Shown here: in pieces, positions 52,356-60,926 of the stretch
How the letters are laid out: every line of letters starts with the position of its first letter
Numbering within the stretch: the first letter of the stretch is position 1
Source: CADCWK01 sp964244115
Lineage (GTDB): Bacteria; Chloroflexota; Chloroflexia; Thermomicrobiales; UBA6265
Length of the DNA: 64,000 nt
Assembly: GCA_964244115.1 (NCBI GenBank)
Contig: CAXTHM010000008.1
Location: 1 to 64,000 of the forward strand
Reading direction: 5' to 3'
The notes under the pieces: generated by a model
What the model was told of the DNA's origin: nothing
The model's database searches: none
Seen by the model: only the letters and a program-made list of their open reading frames with translations
Program-made: the position numbers and the translations under genes

Positions 52356-52388
52356 ATCACCCCTGAGCGCGGTCCCTTCAGGGCCGCG
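52356..52388 (-). repeat. Family A hairpin module, copy 6
   Basis: Minus strand: CGCGGCCC, TGAA, GGGACCGCG, then CTCAGGGGTGAT. The stem again differs by paired changes (outer CG swaps) from copies 3 to 5. Confidence 0.78.
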
Positions 52389-52463
52389 GAACGCCCCGCA
52401 GGGCGATAGCTGGCTCCGCCGTACCGCCCGACGCGGAGACCACCAGCGTTGACCAATGACGAC

Positions 52464-53399
52464 CTACGCGTCGTGGTCCGCCGACAGGTGATCCCAGACC
52501 CAGCGCGACGCCCGCGCCATCCGGTCGACGACCTCCGGGATGTCGTCCTGCTCCCGGCTCATGAACGCGATCGCGTACGTCACCTTCGGGGAGAAGACCA
52601 GCCCGACGTCGTTCTTGACGCCGCGCAGACTACCGGTCTTGTGCGCCACCTCGATCTGCTCGCCGGGCGGCAGCCGGTGCGGGATGATCGCCGTGAAGTT
52701 CTGGTGCCTGAGCGTCGCGATCATCCGCGCCCGGCCGTCCGCCGAGACCCCGTGGCCCTGCTCGATCAGCGTCAGCAGCCGAACCATGTCGGCCGGGGTG
52801 CTGACGTCATTGGTCGCGTCGACCGGCAGGCCGGGTGCGTCCGGGCCGGGCTCATGGTCCTTCAGGAGTTGGCGCAGCGCGTCGTAGGTCACGGCCGGGT
52901 CGGTCGGGTCGACGCCGACCTGGGCCGAGAACAGTTCCCGGATCGTCAGCGGCAGGTGGGTCGCGGTCAGCCCGAGCTCGCGCAGCGTCGCGGTGATGCG
53001 GTCCTTGCCCAGCCGGTCGAAGATGATGTCGGTCGCCCAGTTGTCGGAGACGATGATCATGAGTTCGGCGAGGTCGCGCAGCGTCGGCGCCAGCCCGTCG
53101 TCGAGGTGTTGCAGCACGCCGGAGCCGGGCGTCCGGTCAGGGTGGCGCAGCGTGATCCGCTCGGTCAGGTCGACTGTTCCGGCCTCGCTCTGCCGGTACA
53201 GCTCGTAGAGCAGCGGCACCTTGAGCGTCGACGCCGTCGGGAACGCCTCCGTGTGGTTCCAGGTCAGCGTCCGCTCCGGCCCGCCGATCTCCCGGACCAT
53301 GAGGCCGACCGGCCCGGAGAGGTCGTCGAAGTGCTGGCGCATCGCCGTCTCGAACGTCGCCTGGCTTGGGCTGACCGTCTGCGTCTCGACCTCGGTCAC
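52464..53399 (-). CDS. Class A beta-lactamase-like serine hydrolase without export signal
   Basis: 311 residues from GTG 53399 with GAGGAG seven bases upstream. Active-site boxes: S57-T-L-K60, S118-D-N120 and K254-T-G256. The omega-loop glutamate of true class A enzymes is not obvious. The protein starts with hydrophilic residues and has no signal peptide, Tat motif or TM helix, so it seems cytoplasmic, which is unusual for enzymes acting on peptidoglycan or beta-lactams. Related proteins are annotated as serine hydrolases of unknown substrate. Confidence 0.87.
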   Translation of the reverse strand: MTEVETQTVSPSQATFETAMRQHFDDLSGPVGLMVREIGGPERTLTWNHTEAFPTASTLKVPLLYELYRQSEAGTVDLTERITLRHPDRTPGSGVLQHLDDGLAPTLRDLAELMIIVSDNWATDIIFDRLGKDRITATLRELGLTATHLPLTIRELFSAQVGVDPTDPAVTYDALRQLLKDHEPGPDAPGLPVDATNDVSTPADMVRLLTLIEQGHGVSADGRARMIATLRHQNFTAIIPHRLPPGEQIEVAHKTGSLRGVKNDVGLVFSPKVTYAIAFMSREQDDIPEVVDRMARASRWVWDHLSADHDA

Positions 53400-53519
53400 G
53401 GCGGGGCTCCTCACGGGTGTGGTCTGCGATCTCGCGTATCGGGGCAGGGTAGCAGCGGCGCCGTGGGATGGGACGTGGCGGTCGGCGTCTATCGGTGCGG
53501 GACCCTCGGGGGAAGTCGG

Positions 53520-54395
53520 TCAGCGGTCGTCAGGTGCGATCCGGAGTCCGAGCACGTCCGCGCAGGCGACGAGATCCGGGTCGTTCGCCGGGATCGGTCG
53601 GGAGGTCGGCGTCGTCCCCGGTGCGTGGACGAGCCGGTCGCTGAAGATCGCCCAGCACTCCCACTGGTCGCCCCAGCGGGACCGGTAGCGGATGCCGGCG
53701 AAGACGGGCTGCCCGTCGCGGTCGGTCAACTCGTAGACATGTCGGGCGCAGGCTCGGGTCAGTCGCCGGCTGGTTGGGTTGGCGCCACTCAGAGCGCTCA
53801 GGTCCAGCTCATCGAACCCAAGTCGGCTCAAGGTTGAAGCGAGGGCGTCCCTCAATGTGCCGAGGCTCCGGCCATCCCATAGATCGGCGAAGCGCAGATC
53901 GGATGAGAGGATCATATGATCAAGGCGACGAGTATCCCTCCAGTCGACGGAAATCCCGCCGCCTGCCTGAAAGGTTCGTCGGCCCCCTGACGAATCAGGT
54001 AGATGGTCACCGATCGTCTCATCGACGTTCATCCGAAGACCAGGTGTTCCGCGCAGACGAGCCGTCGTTTCGGCAAAAGCGCCGATCGCCGTTGTCGCCG
54101 CGTACACGACTCGGAACCCTGGCTCGCCAGGTAGATCAGTACGAGAGCGGGGATCATCGAAACGCCCATGGAATGTTCCAGTGACTGGATCGGCGTGCAA
54201 CCAGTCGACAGGGGAGAAAGGGCTGGTGGAGGCGCGCGCGACTCGATGGATTCCGGCCCGAGGGGCGGAGACGAATCCTAGCCCATGCCAGTTGTGCGGA
54301 AGCGTGACCAATCTGGCGACTCTCTTCCCATCTGTTGAGGTGTCGACATTGACGAGCAGAAATCTGGCTTGGACGTGAGTGGCACCGTCGCTCAA
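53520..54395 (-). CDS. RES-domain toxin
   Basis: 291 residues if TTG 54395 is the start; the ribosome site is weak, so the true start may be downstream. The core fits RES: HRVARASTSPFSPV (Arg), FDDPRSRTDLPGEPGFRVVY, AFAETTARLR (Glu) and GIRYRSRWGDQWECWAIF (Ser). RES toxins degrade NAD+ or ADP-ribosylate targets. A matching Xre/MbcA-type antitoxin gene is immediately upstream but divergent (54514), whereas these pairs normally form one operon with the antitoxin first. Confidence 0.8.
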   Translation of the reverse strand: MSDGATHVQARFLLVNVDTSTDGKRVARLVTLPHNWHGLGFVSAPRAGIHRVARASTSPFSPVDWLHADPVTGTFHGRFDDPRSRTDLPGEPGFRVVYAATTAIGAFAETTARLRGTPGLRMNVDETIGDHLPDSSGGRRTFQAGGGISVDWRDTRRLDHMILSSDLRFADLWDGRSLGTLRDALASTLSRLGFDELDLSALSGANPTSRRLTRACARHVYELTDRDGQPVFAGIRYRSRWGDQWECWAIFSDRLVHAPGTTPTSRPIPANDPDLVACADVLGLRIAPDDR

Positions 54396-54513
54396 TGCTG
54401 GATCGAGATTGTCAAGAGCAAGCGTGGCTGCTTGACATAGGGCATATCATTGCACTATTGGCAGACCATTCGATGGTCATTGTATCCCGCGTCGGCGAGA
54501 GAGGGAATGTGTC

Positions 54514-54900
54514 ATGTCAACCGTAATTCCGATGTCCCCTCAGCAGATCGTTGACGCAGCGACGCGGACCGAATGGAACGTCATCGTTCAACGGGTGTAT
54601 GACCTGCTGGGTCGCAAACTCACCGCCTATATCGCTGGTATGCGGGACACCAAGGCCGTCGTGCGCTGGATCGACGGGACGACGACTCAGGCCCGGTCGA
54701 TCGAGGTGGAGCAGCGCGTCAGGGAGGCCTATGTGATTGCGGAGTTGCTTACACAGGCTGGAGACGGCCCGTCTACCATCCGGACGTGGTTCATCGGGAT
54801 GAACCCGGAACTCGACGATGAGGCGCCGGTCGAGGCGCTCCGGGCCGGCCGCCTGCGTGAGGTTCATAATGCGGCCCTCGCCTTCGCGGGCGGCGCCTGA
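54514..54900 (+). CDS. Xre/MbcA/ParS-type antitoxin
   Basis: 128 residues, GAGGG eight bases before ATG 54514. The N-terminal part has the helix arrangement of Xre antitoxins (LLGRKLTAYIAGMRDTKAVV, RVREAYVIAELL). The C-terminal toxin-binding domain is clear: RTWFIGMNPELDD followed by APVEALRAGRLREVHNAALA, matching W-x-x-x-x-N-P-x-L...P-x-x-x-L-x-x-G. It should neutralise the RES toxin encoded divergently 118 bp away. Confidence 0.85.
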   Translation: MSTVIPMSPQQIVDAATRTEWNVIVQRVYDLLGRKLTAYIAGMRDTKAVVRWIDGTTTQARSIEVEQRVREAYVIAELLTQAGDGPSTIRTWFIGMNPELDDEAPVEALRAGRLREVHNAALAFAGGA

Positions 54901-55000
54901 CTGAGGCCGGCTCAAGTCATTCGGATACGACAATGGGCAATGACAGACTGGCGAGTACCGGGGTTGTCAAACCTCATGGCCGACCTCGATGCGTGGCGTT

Positions 55001-55110
55001 GCTCACCTCTCCGGGTATCTGCGGAGCCGCAGCGCAGCGAGAGCCGCAGCGCAGCGAGAGCCGCATGGGGCGGGTGAGCGAGCCGGTTCAACCCGGCTGG
55101 GTGAGAGGTC
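55001..55110 (+). repeat. Family B repeat, copy 5 (longest)
   Basis: It starts GCTCACCTCTCC and ends GTGAGAGGTC, imperfect inverted ends. Inside, GCCGCAGCGCAGCGAGA is tandemly duplicated (55026-55042, 55043-55059), then GCCGCATGGGGCGGGTGAGC. A hairpin AGCCGG-TTCAAC-CCGGCT follows (55081-55098). Confidence 0.7.
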
Positions 55111-55283
55111 TGCTCGCGACCAATCTGTTTCACCCCGAACGTTCTTGTCGCCGATACCGCTATCGCCCGGCGGGGCGATGGCCGCTGCGGCGGCCTGGCT
55201 CGCAAGCTTCGCCCCTACGACATAGTCTCGGTGTGCTTCCCGCTCCCGGGCACTTGGACAACTCCAACGAATACCGATCGAAC

Positions 55284-55329
55284 ACGACGACGCCCCGGAC
55301 AGCCAATCGGCCATCCGGGGCGTCGTCGT
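55284..55329 (-). terminator. 16-bp hairpin terminator
   Basis: ACGACGACGCCCCGGA pairs with TCCGGGGCGTCGTCGT around a 14-nt loop, 23 bp past the MMPL stop. Confidence 0.75.
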
Positions 55330-55351
55330 ATCTGATCAGGGGAGGGCAGCG

Positions 55352-57610
55352 TCAGTCGGTGCCGGCGCCGACCGGGAGCGGGGTCTCGTGGCCCAGGCCG
55401 ACGCGGTCGACCAGCCGGCGGACCGGGGTCGGCGCCCACCAGGCCCAGCGGCCGAGCAGCCGCATCGTCGCCGGGACGAGCAGCCCGCGGACGATCGTCG
55501 CGTCGATCACCACCGCCAGGGCCAGGCCGAAGCCCATGCTCTTCAGGATCACGATGTCGGCCAGCATGAACCCGCCGAAGACGACCACCATGATGGCGGC
55601 GGCCCCCGCGATCACCCGGCCGCTCCGGGCCAGCCCGATCGCGACCGAGGCCCGGGCGTCGCCCGTCCGCCGGTACTCCTCCTGGATCCGCGAGAGCATC
55701 AGCACCTCGTAGTCCATGCTCAGGCCGAACAGGATGCAGAAGATCAGGATCGGCGTCGTCGAGATGATCTCGCCGGAGGCCGCGAAGCCGAACAGCTCTT
55801 CGAGGTGGCCGTACTGGAAGATGAAGACGACCGCCCCCAGCGCCGCCGAGATCGAGAGCAGCGTCGAGGCGATCGCCTTGAGCGGCAGCAGGACCGAGCC
55901 GAACGTCAGCAGCAGGATCAGGTACGACCCGACCAGGACGAAGATCGCCGCCGGGATCAGCCCGGAACTGATGCCGTCGACCGTGTCGACCGAGGCCGCC
56001 GCCGCGCCGCCGACCGTGACCGCCAGGCCATCGGCTGACTCGGCCCGGATGTCGCGGACGACCTGCTCCAGGCTGGCGCCGGAGACGCTCGTCGTAACGT
56101 CGATCAGGACCTGGTCGTCGCGGACCGTCGTGTCGACCGAGCTCCGGATCGCCGCCGGCAGGCTGGCGGTGTCGCCGTCCCAGCGGGCCCAGTCGAAGCC
56201 ATTGGCCGTCGCCAGGTCACCGGAGACGTAGCTCTCGACCCCGCCGACGTTCGGGATCGCGGCCAGCCGGGTCGTCAGCTCCCGGAGCTGGGCGACCGTG
56301 GCGGGGGAGGTCACGGCGCCGTCGGCGACGGTGACCAGGACCGGGATCGGGTCGGCGTCGCTGGCGACGAAGTCGGACGCGAGCCGCTCGGAGACCACCC
56401 GCGCCTCGGAGCCGACCGGGAGGACATCGGGGCCGCCGGGCGTCAGGTCCAGTCGCAGCAGCGGCGTGGCGATCGCGACGAGCACGATCAGGATGACCAC
56501 GGCGACCTGGATCGGGTAGCGCATGACGCGGGTCGCGATCCCGTACCAGAAGGCGCTCTGCTCGCCGGCGGCCTGACCGCGGCGCCGGCCGATCCTGAGG
56601 CCGTTGATGCGCTGGCCGAGCATCGTCAGGATGGCGGGCAGGAGGGTGAGCCCGAACAGCAGCGCCATCGCCGTCGCCGCGATCCCGGCCTGACCCATCG
56701 ACTGGAGCGCCGGCAGCGGGAAGAACTGGGTGGCGGACAGCCCGACGATGACCGTGATGCCGGAGACCAGGATCGCCTTGCCGACGGTCGCCATCGTGAC
56801 GGTGATCGCCTCGCCGACGGGCCGCTTCGCGATCTCCTCCCGGAAGCGCGTCACCATGAACAGCGAGTAGTCGATCCCGAGGCCGAGGCCGAGCATCGTG
56901 ATGATGTTGACGGCGAAGATCGACTGGAAGACATCGGTCGAGAGGACGAAGATCAGCGCGATCGAGGCGAGGATCGCCAGGGCGCCGATCAGGAGTGGGA
57001 TGCCGGCCGCGATCAGGCTGCCGAAGACGACGACCTGGATCAGCAGCGTCAGCGGGACCGAGAACGTCTCCGCCCGGACCAGCCCGTCCTCGACCTCGGT
57101 GCCGATCGCGGTGCCGATCGCCGGCCCGCCACCCGTCGAGACCGTCAGGCCGTTGGCCGCGGCGGCGGTGCTGACGTCGTCGTGGAGCGCCGTGAAGTCG
57201 GCGTCGGCGACCTCGGCGCCCGGCGCGAGCAGGGCGATCGCGTAGGTCGCGGTGCCGTCCTCGGAGATCATCCGGGGGTTGCCGGTCGACCAGGTCGTCA
57301 GGACGGCGCTGAAGCGGCTGTCGCCCTGGAGCGGTGCGAGGGCCGCCTCGACCTCCGGCTGGACGGCCGGGTCGGTGACGGGCTGGCCGGCGTCGAACAG
57401 GAAGACGATCGCCTCGTTGCTCTGGCCGAATTCGGCGGCGAGGGCCTCGTCGACCCGGGTGGACTCGGCGTCACCGGCGACGAAGCCTTCGGAGGAGAGG
57501 TTCGGCGCGACGGTCGCCAGGGCGGCGATGGCGGCGGCGAACGCGAGGATGGCGACGACGGTGACGAGGCGGGCGTTGGCCGCGATCAGGCGGCCCCAGG
57601 CGGTGAACAT
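55352..57610 (-). CDS. MMPL/RND-family transporter, TetR-linked
   Basis: 752 residues, GGGAG upstream of ATG 57610. Same architecture as 27967-30216, with MMPL motifs GLGIDYSLFMVTRFREEIAK and GLSMDYEVLMLSRIQEEYRR. It follows the TetR gene by 124 bp on the same strand, so both are probably one operon controlled from the palindromes at 58503 and 58568. Hydrophobic drug or lipid export is likely. Confidence 0.9.
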   Translation of the reverse strand: MFTAWGRLIAANARLVTVVAILAFAAAIAALATVAPNLSSEGFVAGDAESTRVDEALAAEFGQSNEAIVFLFDAGQPVTDPAVQPEVEAALAPLQGDSRFSAVLTTWSTGNPRMISEDGTATYAIALLAPGAEVADADFTALHDDVSTAAAANGLTVSTGGGPAIGTAIGTEVEDGLVRAETFSVPLTLLIQVVVFGSLIAAGIPLLIGALAILASIALIFVLSTDVFQSIFAVNIITMLGLGLGIDYSLFMVTRFREEIAKRPVGEAITVTMATVGKAILVSGITVIVGLSATQFFPLPALQSMGQAGIAATAMALLFGLTLLPAILTMLGQRINGLRIGRRRGQAAGEQSAFWYGIATRVMRYPIQVAVVILIVLVAIATPLLRLDLTPGGPDVLPVGSEARVVSERLASDFVASDADPIPVLVTVADGAVTSPATVAQLRELTTRLAAIPNVGGVESYVSGDLATANGFDWARWDGDTASLPAAIRSSVDTTVRDDQVLIDVTTSVSGASLEQVVRDIRAESADGLAVTVGGAAAASVDTVDGISSGLIPAAIFVLVGSYLILLLTFGSVLLPLKAIASTLLSISAALGAVVFIFQYGHLEELFGFAASGEIISTTPILIFCILFGLSMDYEVLMLSRIQEEYRRTGDARASVAIGLARSGRVIAGAAAIMVVVFGGFMLADIVILKSMGFGLALAVVIDATIVRGLLVPATMRLLGRWAWWAPTPVRRLVDRVGLGHETPLPVGAGTD

Positions 57611-57734
57611 GGCAAGGCGCTCCCAGGCCGGGTCTCGCGAGTGGAGACCCGGGCGTCGATATCGGTCGATTCGGGTATCGGTGGCCTATCGGGGAAGGCC
57701 GGTCGACCGGGCGATCTGCCGGTCCGGCCCGCGG

Positions 57735-58490
57735 TCAGTCGGTGAGCTCCGTGGTGGCGTCCGCCGGACTGACGCTGGTCGCCAGCAGGGAGCCGGTCGT
57801 CCTCCGATACGCGTCCGTCACCAGGCCGACGAGCATCATCCGGATCACGGTCTCGAAGAGATCGTCGCGGTGCTGGCGGGCGAGTTCCGGGGAACCGATC
57901 TCCATACCCGGCGCTTCCGCCCCGGTGATATGGCCCTGGATCTCCAGCGAGACGAACCCGTGGACCGCTGACCAGGCGGCGTGCGCGATCAGGGAGACGG
58001 GGAGGTCGACCAGCGAGCCTTCCGCGACCCCCCGCTGCGCCAGCCGGACGAGGGTGCCGAAGCCGCCGGTTTCCTTGCCCATCTGCTCGACCGGCGGTGG
58101 GTCGGGGAGACAGGTCATCCCGCCGAAGACGAGGGTGTAGAGCTCGCGGTTGGCGAGGGCATGGGCCCGGTAGCCCCGCGCCAGAGACAGGAGGCCGTCG
58201 ATGGCCGTCGTCCCCGGCGGCAGATCGGCGACGGCCCGCTCCATCTGCCCGCCGAGGCCGCTGGCGCCCTGGAAGTACAGCCCGACGAGGATGTCCTCCT
58301 TCGACCCGACGTAGTCGTAGATCGCGCCGGGCGAGTATCCCAGCGCCTGGGCGACCGCCCGGATCGTGAGTGCGTCGATGCCGCTGTCGGTGACGATGGT
58401 CCGGGCGGTGTCCAGGATGGCCGTCTGCATCTGTTCCCGATTGGCGGCGCGACGGGCGGCCGCCCCGGCGGGGCGCTGCTCGCTGATCAT
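57735..58490 (-). CDS. TetR-family repressor
   Basis: 251 residues, AGGAG eight bases before ATG 58490. N-terminal HTH: ILDTARTIVTDSGIDALTIR, AVAQALGYSPGAIYDYVGSK. The C-terminal ligand domain resembles TetR_C_33 (WHG-type, WSAVHGFVSLEIQGH). Two copies of TGAACGCTGTTCA lie in the upstream region, one directly before the ribosome site, so it probably represses itself and the MMPL gene downstream. Ligand unknown. Confidence 0.9.
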   Translation of the reverse strand: MISEQRPAGAAARRAANREQMQTAILDTARTIVTDSGIDALTIRAVAQALGYSPGAIYDYVGSKEDILVGLYFQGASGLGGQMERAVADLPPGTTAIDGLLSLARGYRAHALANRELYTLVFGGMTCLPDPPPVEQMGKETGGFGTLVRLAQRGVAEGSLVDLPVSLIAHAAWSAVHGFVSLEIQGHITGAEAPGMEIGSPELARQHRDDLFETVIRMMLVGLVTDAYRRTTGSLLATSVSPADATTELTD

Positions 58491-58502
58491 GTGTCGAACT
58501 CC

Positions 58503-58515
58503 TGAACGCTGTTCA
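58503..58515. promoter_or_regulatory. TetR operator 1
   Basis: Perfect palindrome TGAAC-GCT-GTTCA, 13 bp before the TetR start codon. Confidence 0.7.
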
Positions 58516-58567
58516 CTCGGACCTGATCGCAGTCTACTCGCGATTCACCATGTGTCAAGCGATTGTC

Positions 58568-58580
58568 TGAACGCTGTTCA
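58568..58580. promoter_or_regulatory. TetR operator 2
   Basis: Identical palindrome TGAACGCTGTTCA (extended CTGAACGCTGTTCAG), 65 bp from operator 1, roughly six helical turns. Confidence 0.7.
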
Positions 58581-58791
58581 GCAAAGCGATGTGTGTTCAA
58601 GGATCGTGACGAACCGGCGGTCTGGGTGGGTCATCACGCCGTGATGCCAGGACAGCCGGGTCCGTCCCTGCGTCCCGCCCGAAGCGAGGAGTGCGACACT
58701 GCCACCGTCGAGTGACCCCGGATCGCTCCATGACGGGATGGGTCAACCGACGCGGACCTGGCACTGACCGCCATCATCGGGAGATCGTCTC

Positions 58792-59661
58792 ATGAGCAAT
58801 GAACCGCACCATGACCCTATGCCGGCCCGGCAGGCCGACGATGGGTACGCGTCGGACATGTCGTCCTACCGTGTCCGGCCCGGCGGTCGGGTCGACCTGT
58901 CGAGCATCGACGCCGGCGACTCGGGATCATTCCATTCCGCCCACGACGTCAAGGCGGAGCTGAAGCGGCAGCGCAAGCGGATCGCGGCCTTGCAGGAGCG
59001 CCTCTACGCCGAGCACCGCCGGAGCCTGCTCGTCGTCCTCCAGGCGCTGGACACCGGCGGCAAGGACGGTGCCGTCCGCGGTGTCTTCCGGGGGGTCAAC
59101 CCGCAGGGGTGCCAGGTGACGTCGTTCAAGGCGCCGACCCCGGAGGAGCTCGACCACGACGTCCTCTGGCGCTACCACACCAAGGCGCCGGGCCGCGGCA
59201 TGATCGGCATCTTCAACCGGTCGCACTACGAGGAGGTGCTGATCGTCCGGGTCAAGGGGCTCGCCCCAGACAGCGACTGGGACCGCCGCTACGCCGCGAT
59301 CAACGCCTTCGAGCGGAACCTGGCCGACAACGGCACGACGATCCTGAAGTTCTACCTGCACATCTCCAAGGGCGAGCAGAAGCGCCGCCTCCAGAGCCGG
59401 CTCGACGACCCGGAGAAGCACTGGAAGTTCGACCCGGCCGACCTCGTCGAGCGGGGCCGCTGGGACGACTACATGGCGGCCTTCGAGGACGCCCTCTCCG
59501 CCTGCTCGACCGAGGCCGCCCCGTGGTACGTCGTCCCGGCCAACCACAAGTGGTACCGCAACCTCGTCCTCGCCCGGACGATCGCCGACACCCTCGAAGG
59601 GATGGGACCACGGTTCCCGCCGCCCGCCGAGGGGCTGGATCAGATCGTCATCCCGGACTGA
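58792..59661 (+). CDS. ppk2: Polyphosphate kinase 2 family phosphotransferase
   Basis: 289 residues, GGGAG before ATG 58792. PPK2 core: Walker A LQALDTGGKDGAV (D87, K91), VNPQGCQVTSFKAPTPEELD and FNRSHYEEVLIVRV (141-154, Walker B region), then the lid with KGEQKRRLQSRLDDPEKHWK. It moves phosphate between polyphosphate and nucleotides; the DTGGKDG motif is typical of one-domain PPK2 enzymes, whose substrate (AMP, ADP or NMP) is not readable from sequence. Cytoplasmic. It lies divergent to the TetR gene. Confidence 0.92.
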   Translation: MSNEPHHDPMPARQADDGYASDMSSYRVRPGGRVDLSSIDAGDSGSFHSAHDVKAELKRQRKRIAALQERLYAEHRRSLLVVLQALDTGGKDGAVRGVFRGVNPQGCQVTSFKAPTPEELDHDVLWRYHTKAPGRGMIGIFNRSHYEEVLIVRVKGLAPDSDWDRRYAAINAFERNLADNGTTILKFYLHISKGEQKRRLQSRLDDPEKHWKFDPADLVERGRWDDYMAAFEDALSACSTEAAPWYVVPANHKWYRNLVLARTIADTLEGMGPRFPPPAEGLDQIVIPD

Positions 59662-59780
59662 GCGGAGCCGGTCGGTGTCCTCTGTACGTCATCGCGCGTA
59701 TTCGCGATCTCCACGCGAACGGTGTCCGCAGCCGTTTGTGTCCCGGCGCTCCGGGCAGTCGCGGATATGCCTCACATCGC

Positions 59781-60926
59781 TCAATTGACGGCGCCACTTC
59801 CCACGCAGGCGTTGGCCGCAGCCTGTCGTGTCCGCTCACCCCCACTCTCGCCAGATCTTGCGGGGAACGTCCGCCCCGTGTCCGGATCACGCAGGCTGAC
59901 CATCATCGAATAGAAGTCGGTCGTCGTGCCGCGCGGCAGTGTGAGGTCCAGACTGGCGACGCTCAGGAGACCCGTTCCGGCTGCCGGCTCGAGCGTTGTC
60001 GTGGTGTTGATCGTCTCGAGTCCGGCGAACCGTGGGACCAGTTCGACCTGCACGTCGAGCGGATGGTCGCTCGTCGCGCCGGCCTGGAAGAACAGGTCGA
60101 GGTCCCGTCGATTCGGGTCGTCGGGGTTCAGCTTCGTGCTCTGATCGTTATAGGTGAGCAGCGTGAACTGGTCGCCGAACTGCCACGTACAGGGTAGGGT
60201 CGCAACCATGTCAGGCGGAGGTGGGATCGCGGCGAGGGCATAGACTCGCGCATAAGGCACCCCATGGATGAAGATGGTATCGAGGGCCGGGTACGGTGCC
60301 ACCTGATGGAGGACGATCGGATCGAAGTCGCGTTGCCACTGGAGGGTGTAGGAGACGTAATAGTCCGTCGTGCCCCAGGCGACCAGTCCCCGGACGCCCT
60401 GCGGAAACCCGCCGTCACCACCGAGTGAGACCGACGGCGGGAGATAGTAGAGCAGCGTGACCTGATTGGCCGACGTGCGCACTGTCGACGTGGCACCGCC
60501 CGGTTGATCCAGGATGACATCGCCGGCCTGGTCGAGCCCTTCTCCCCAGCCGAGCATCATCGTCTGCTGCGCGGCCGTCGATCCGCCCATCAGCGGGTTG
60601 TAGTAATCGAACCCGTAGGGGCGATCGGACCAGGCCGCACCGATCTGCCCCACGCCGACGACGAGCACGAGCAGCACGGCCAGGGACCGGCCGACGCTGA
60701 CGTCCACGAAGCGGAGCTGGCGCATGTGCGGGCGCATACCCAGCCGATGACTCCAGAGGATGCGAGCCAGCCCGACCCACCCGACAGCCGCCAGGAGATC
60801 GGCGATCGGGAAGACCGGCAGGACATACCGGTCGAACTTCTTCGCTCCGGCGTCCATCAGAGCGCCGTAGAGCACGGCAAACACCGTCACGGTCAGGAGT
60901 GGCGCCCAGAGGTGCCTCGGCAGCAT
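59781..60926 (-). pseudogene. GT39-like glycosyltransferase, C-terminal fragment (after frameshift)
   Basis: 381 codons in a frame shifted from the upstream fragment. It opens within MLPRHLWAPLLTVTVFAVLY, exactly where the N-terminal fragment's frame runs out of TM sequence. It adds helices (PIADLLAAVGWVGLARILW, LAVLLVLVVGVGQIGAAW) and an extracytoplasmic region with KFDRYVLPVFP, the normal GT39/PMT family tail. It overlaps the upstream fragment by 34 bp. Either a real frameshift or a sequence error near 60920-60930. Confidence 0.7.

Larger units (their letters stand above)
52152..52463. other. Intergenic region with two family A copies
   Basis: Copies 5 and 6 face each other here. No gene in the 312 bp. 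Confidence 0.55.
54901..55351. other. Gene-free region with family B copy and terminator
   Basis: It holds family B copy 5 and the MMPL terminator. No gene supported. Confidence 0.5.
58491..58791. other. Divergent regulatory region
   Basis: It contains both TetR operators. No gene; the PPK2 promoter must also lie here. Confidence 0.55.
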
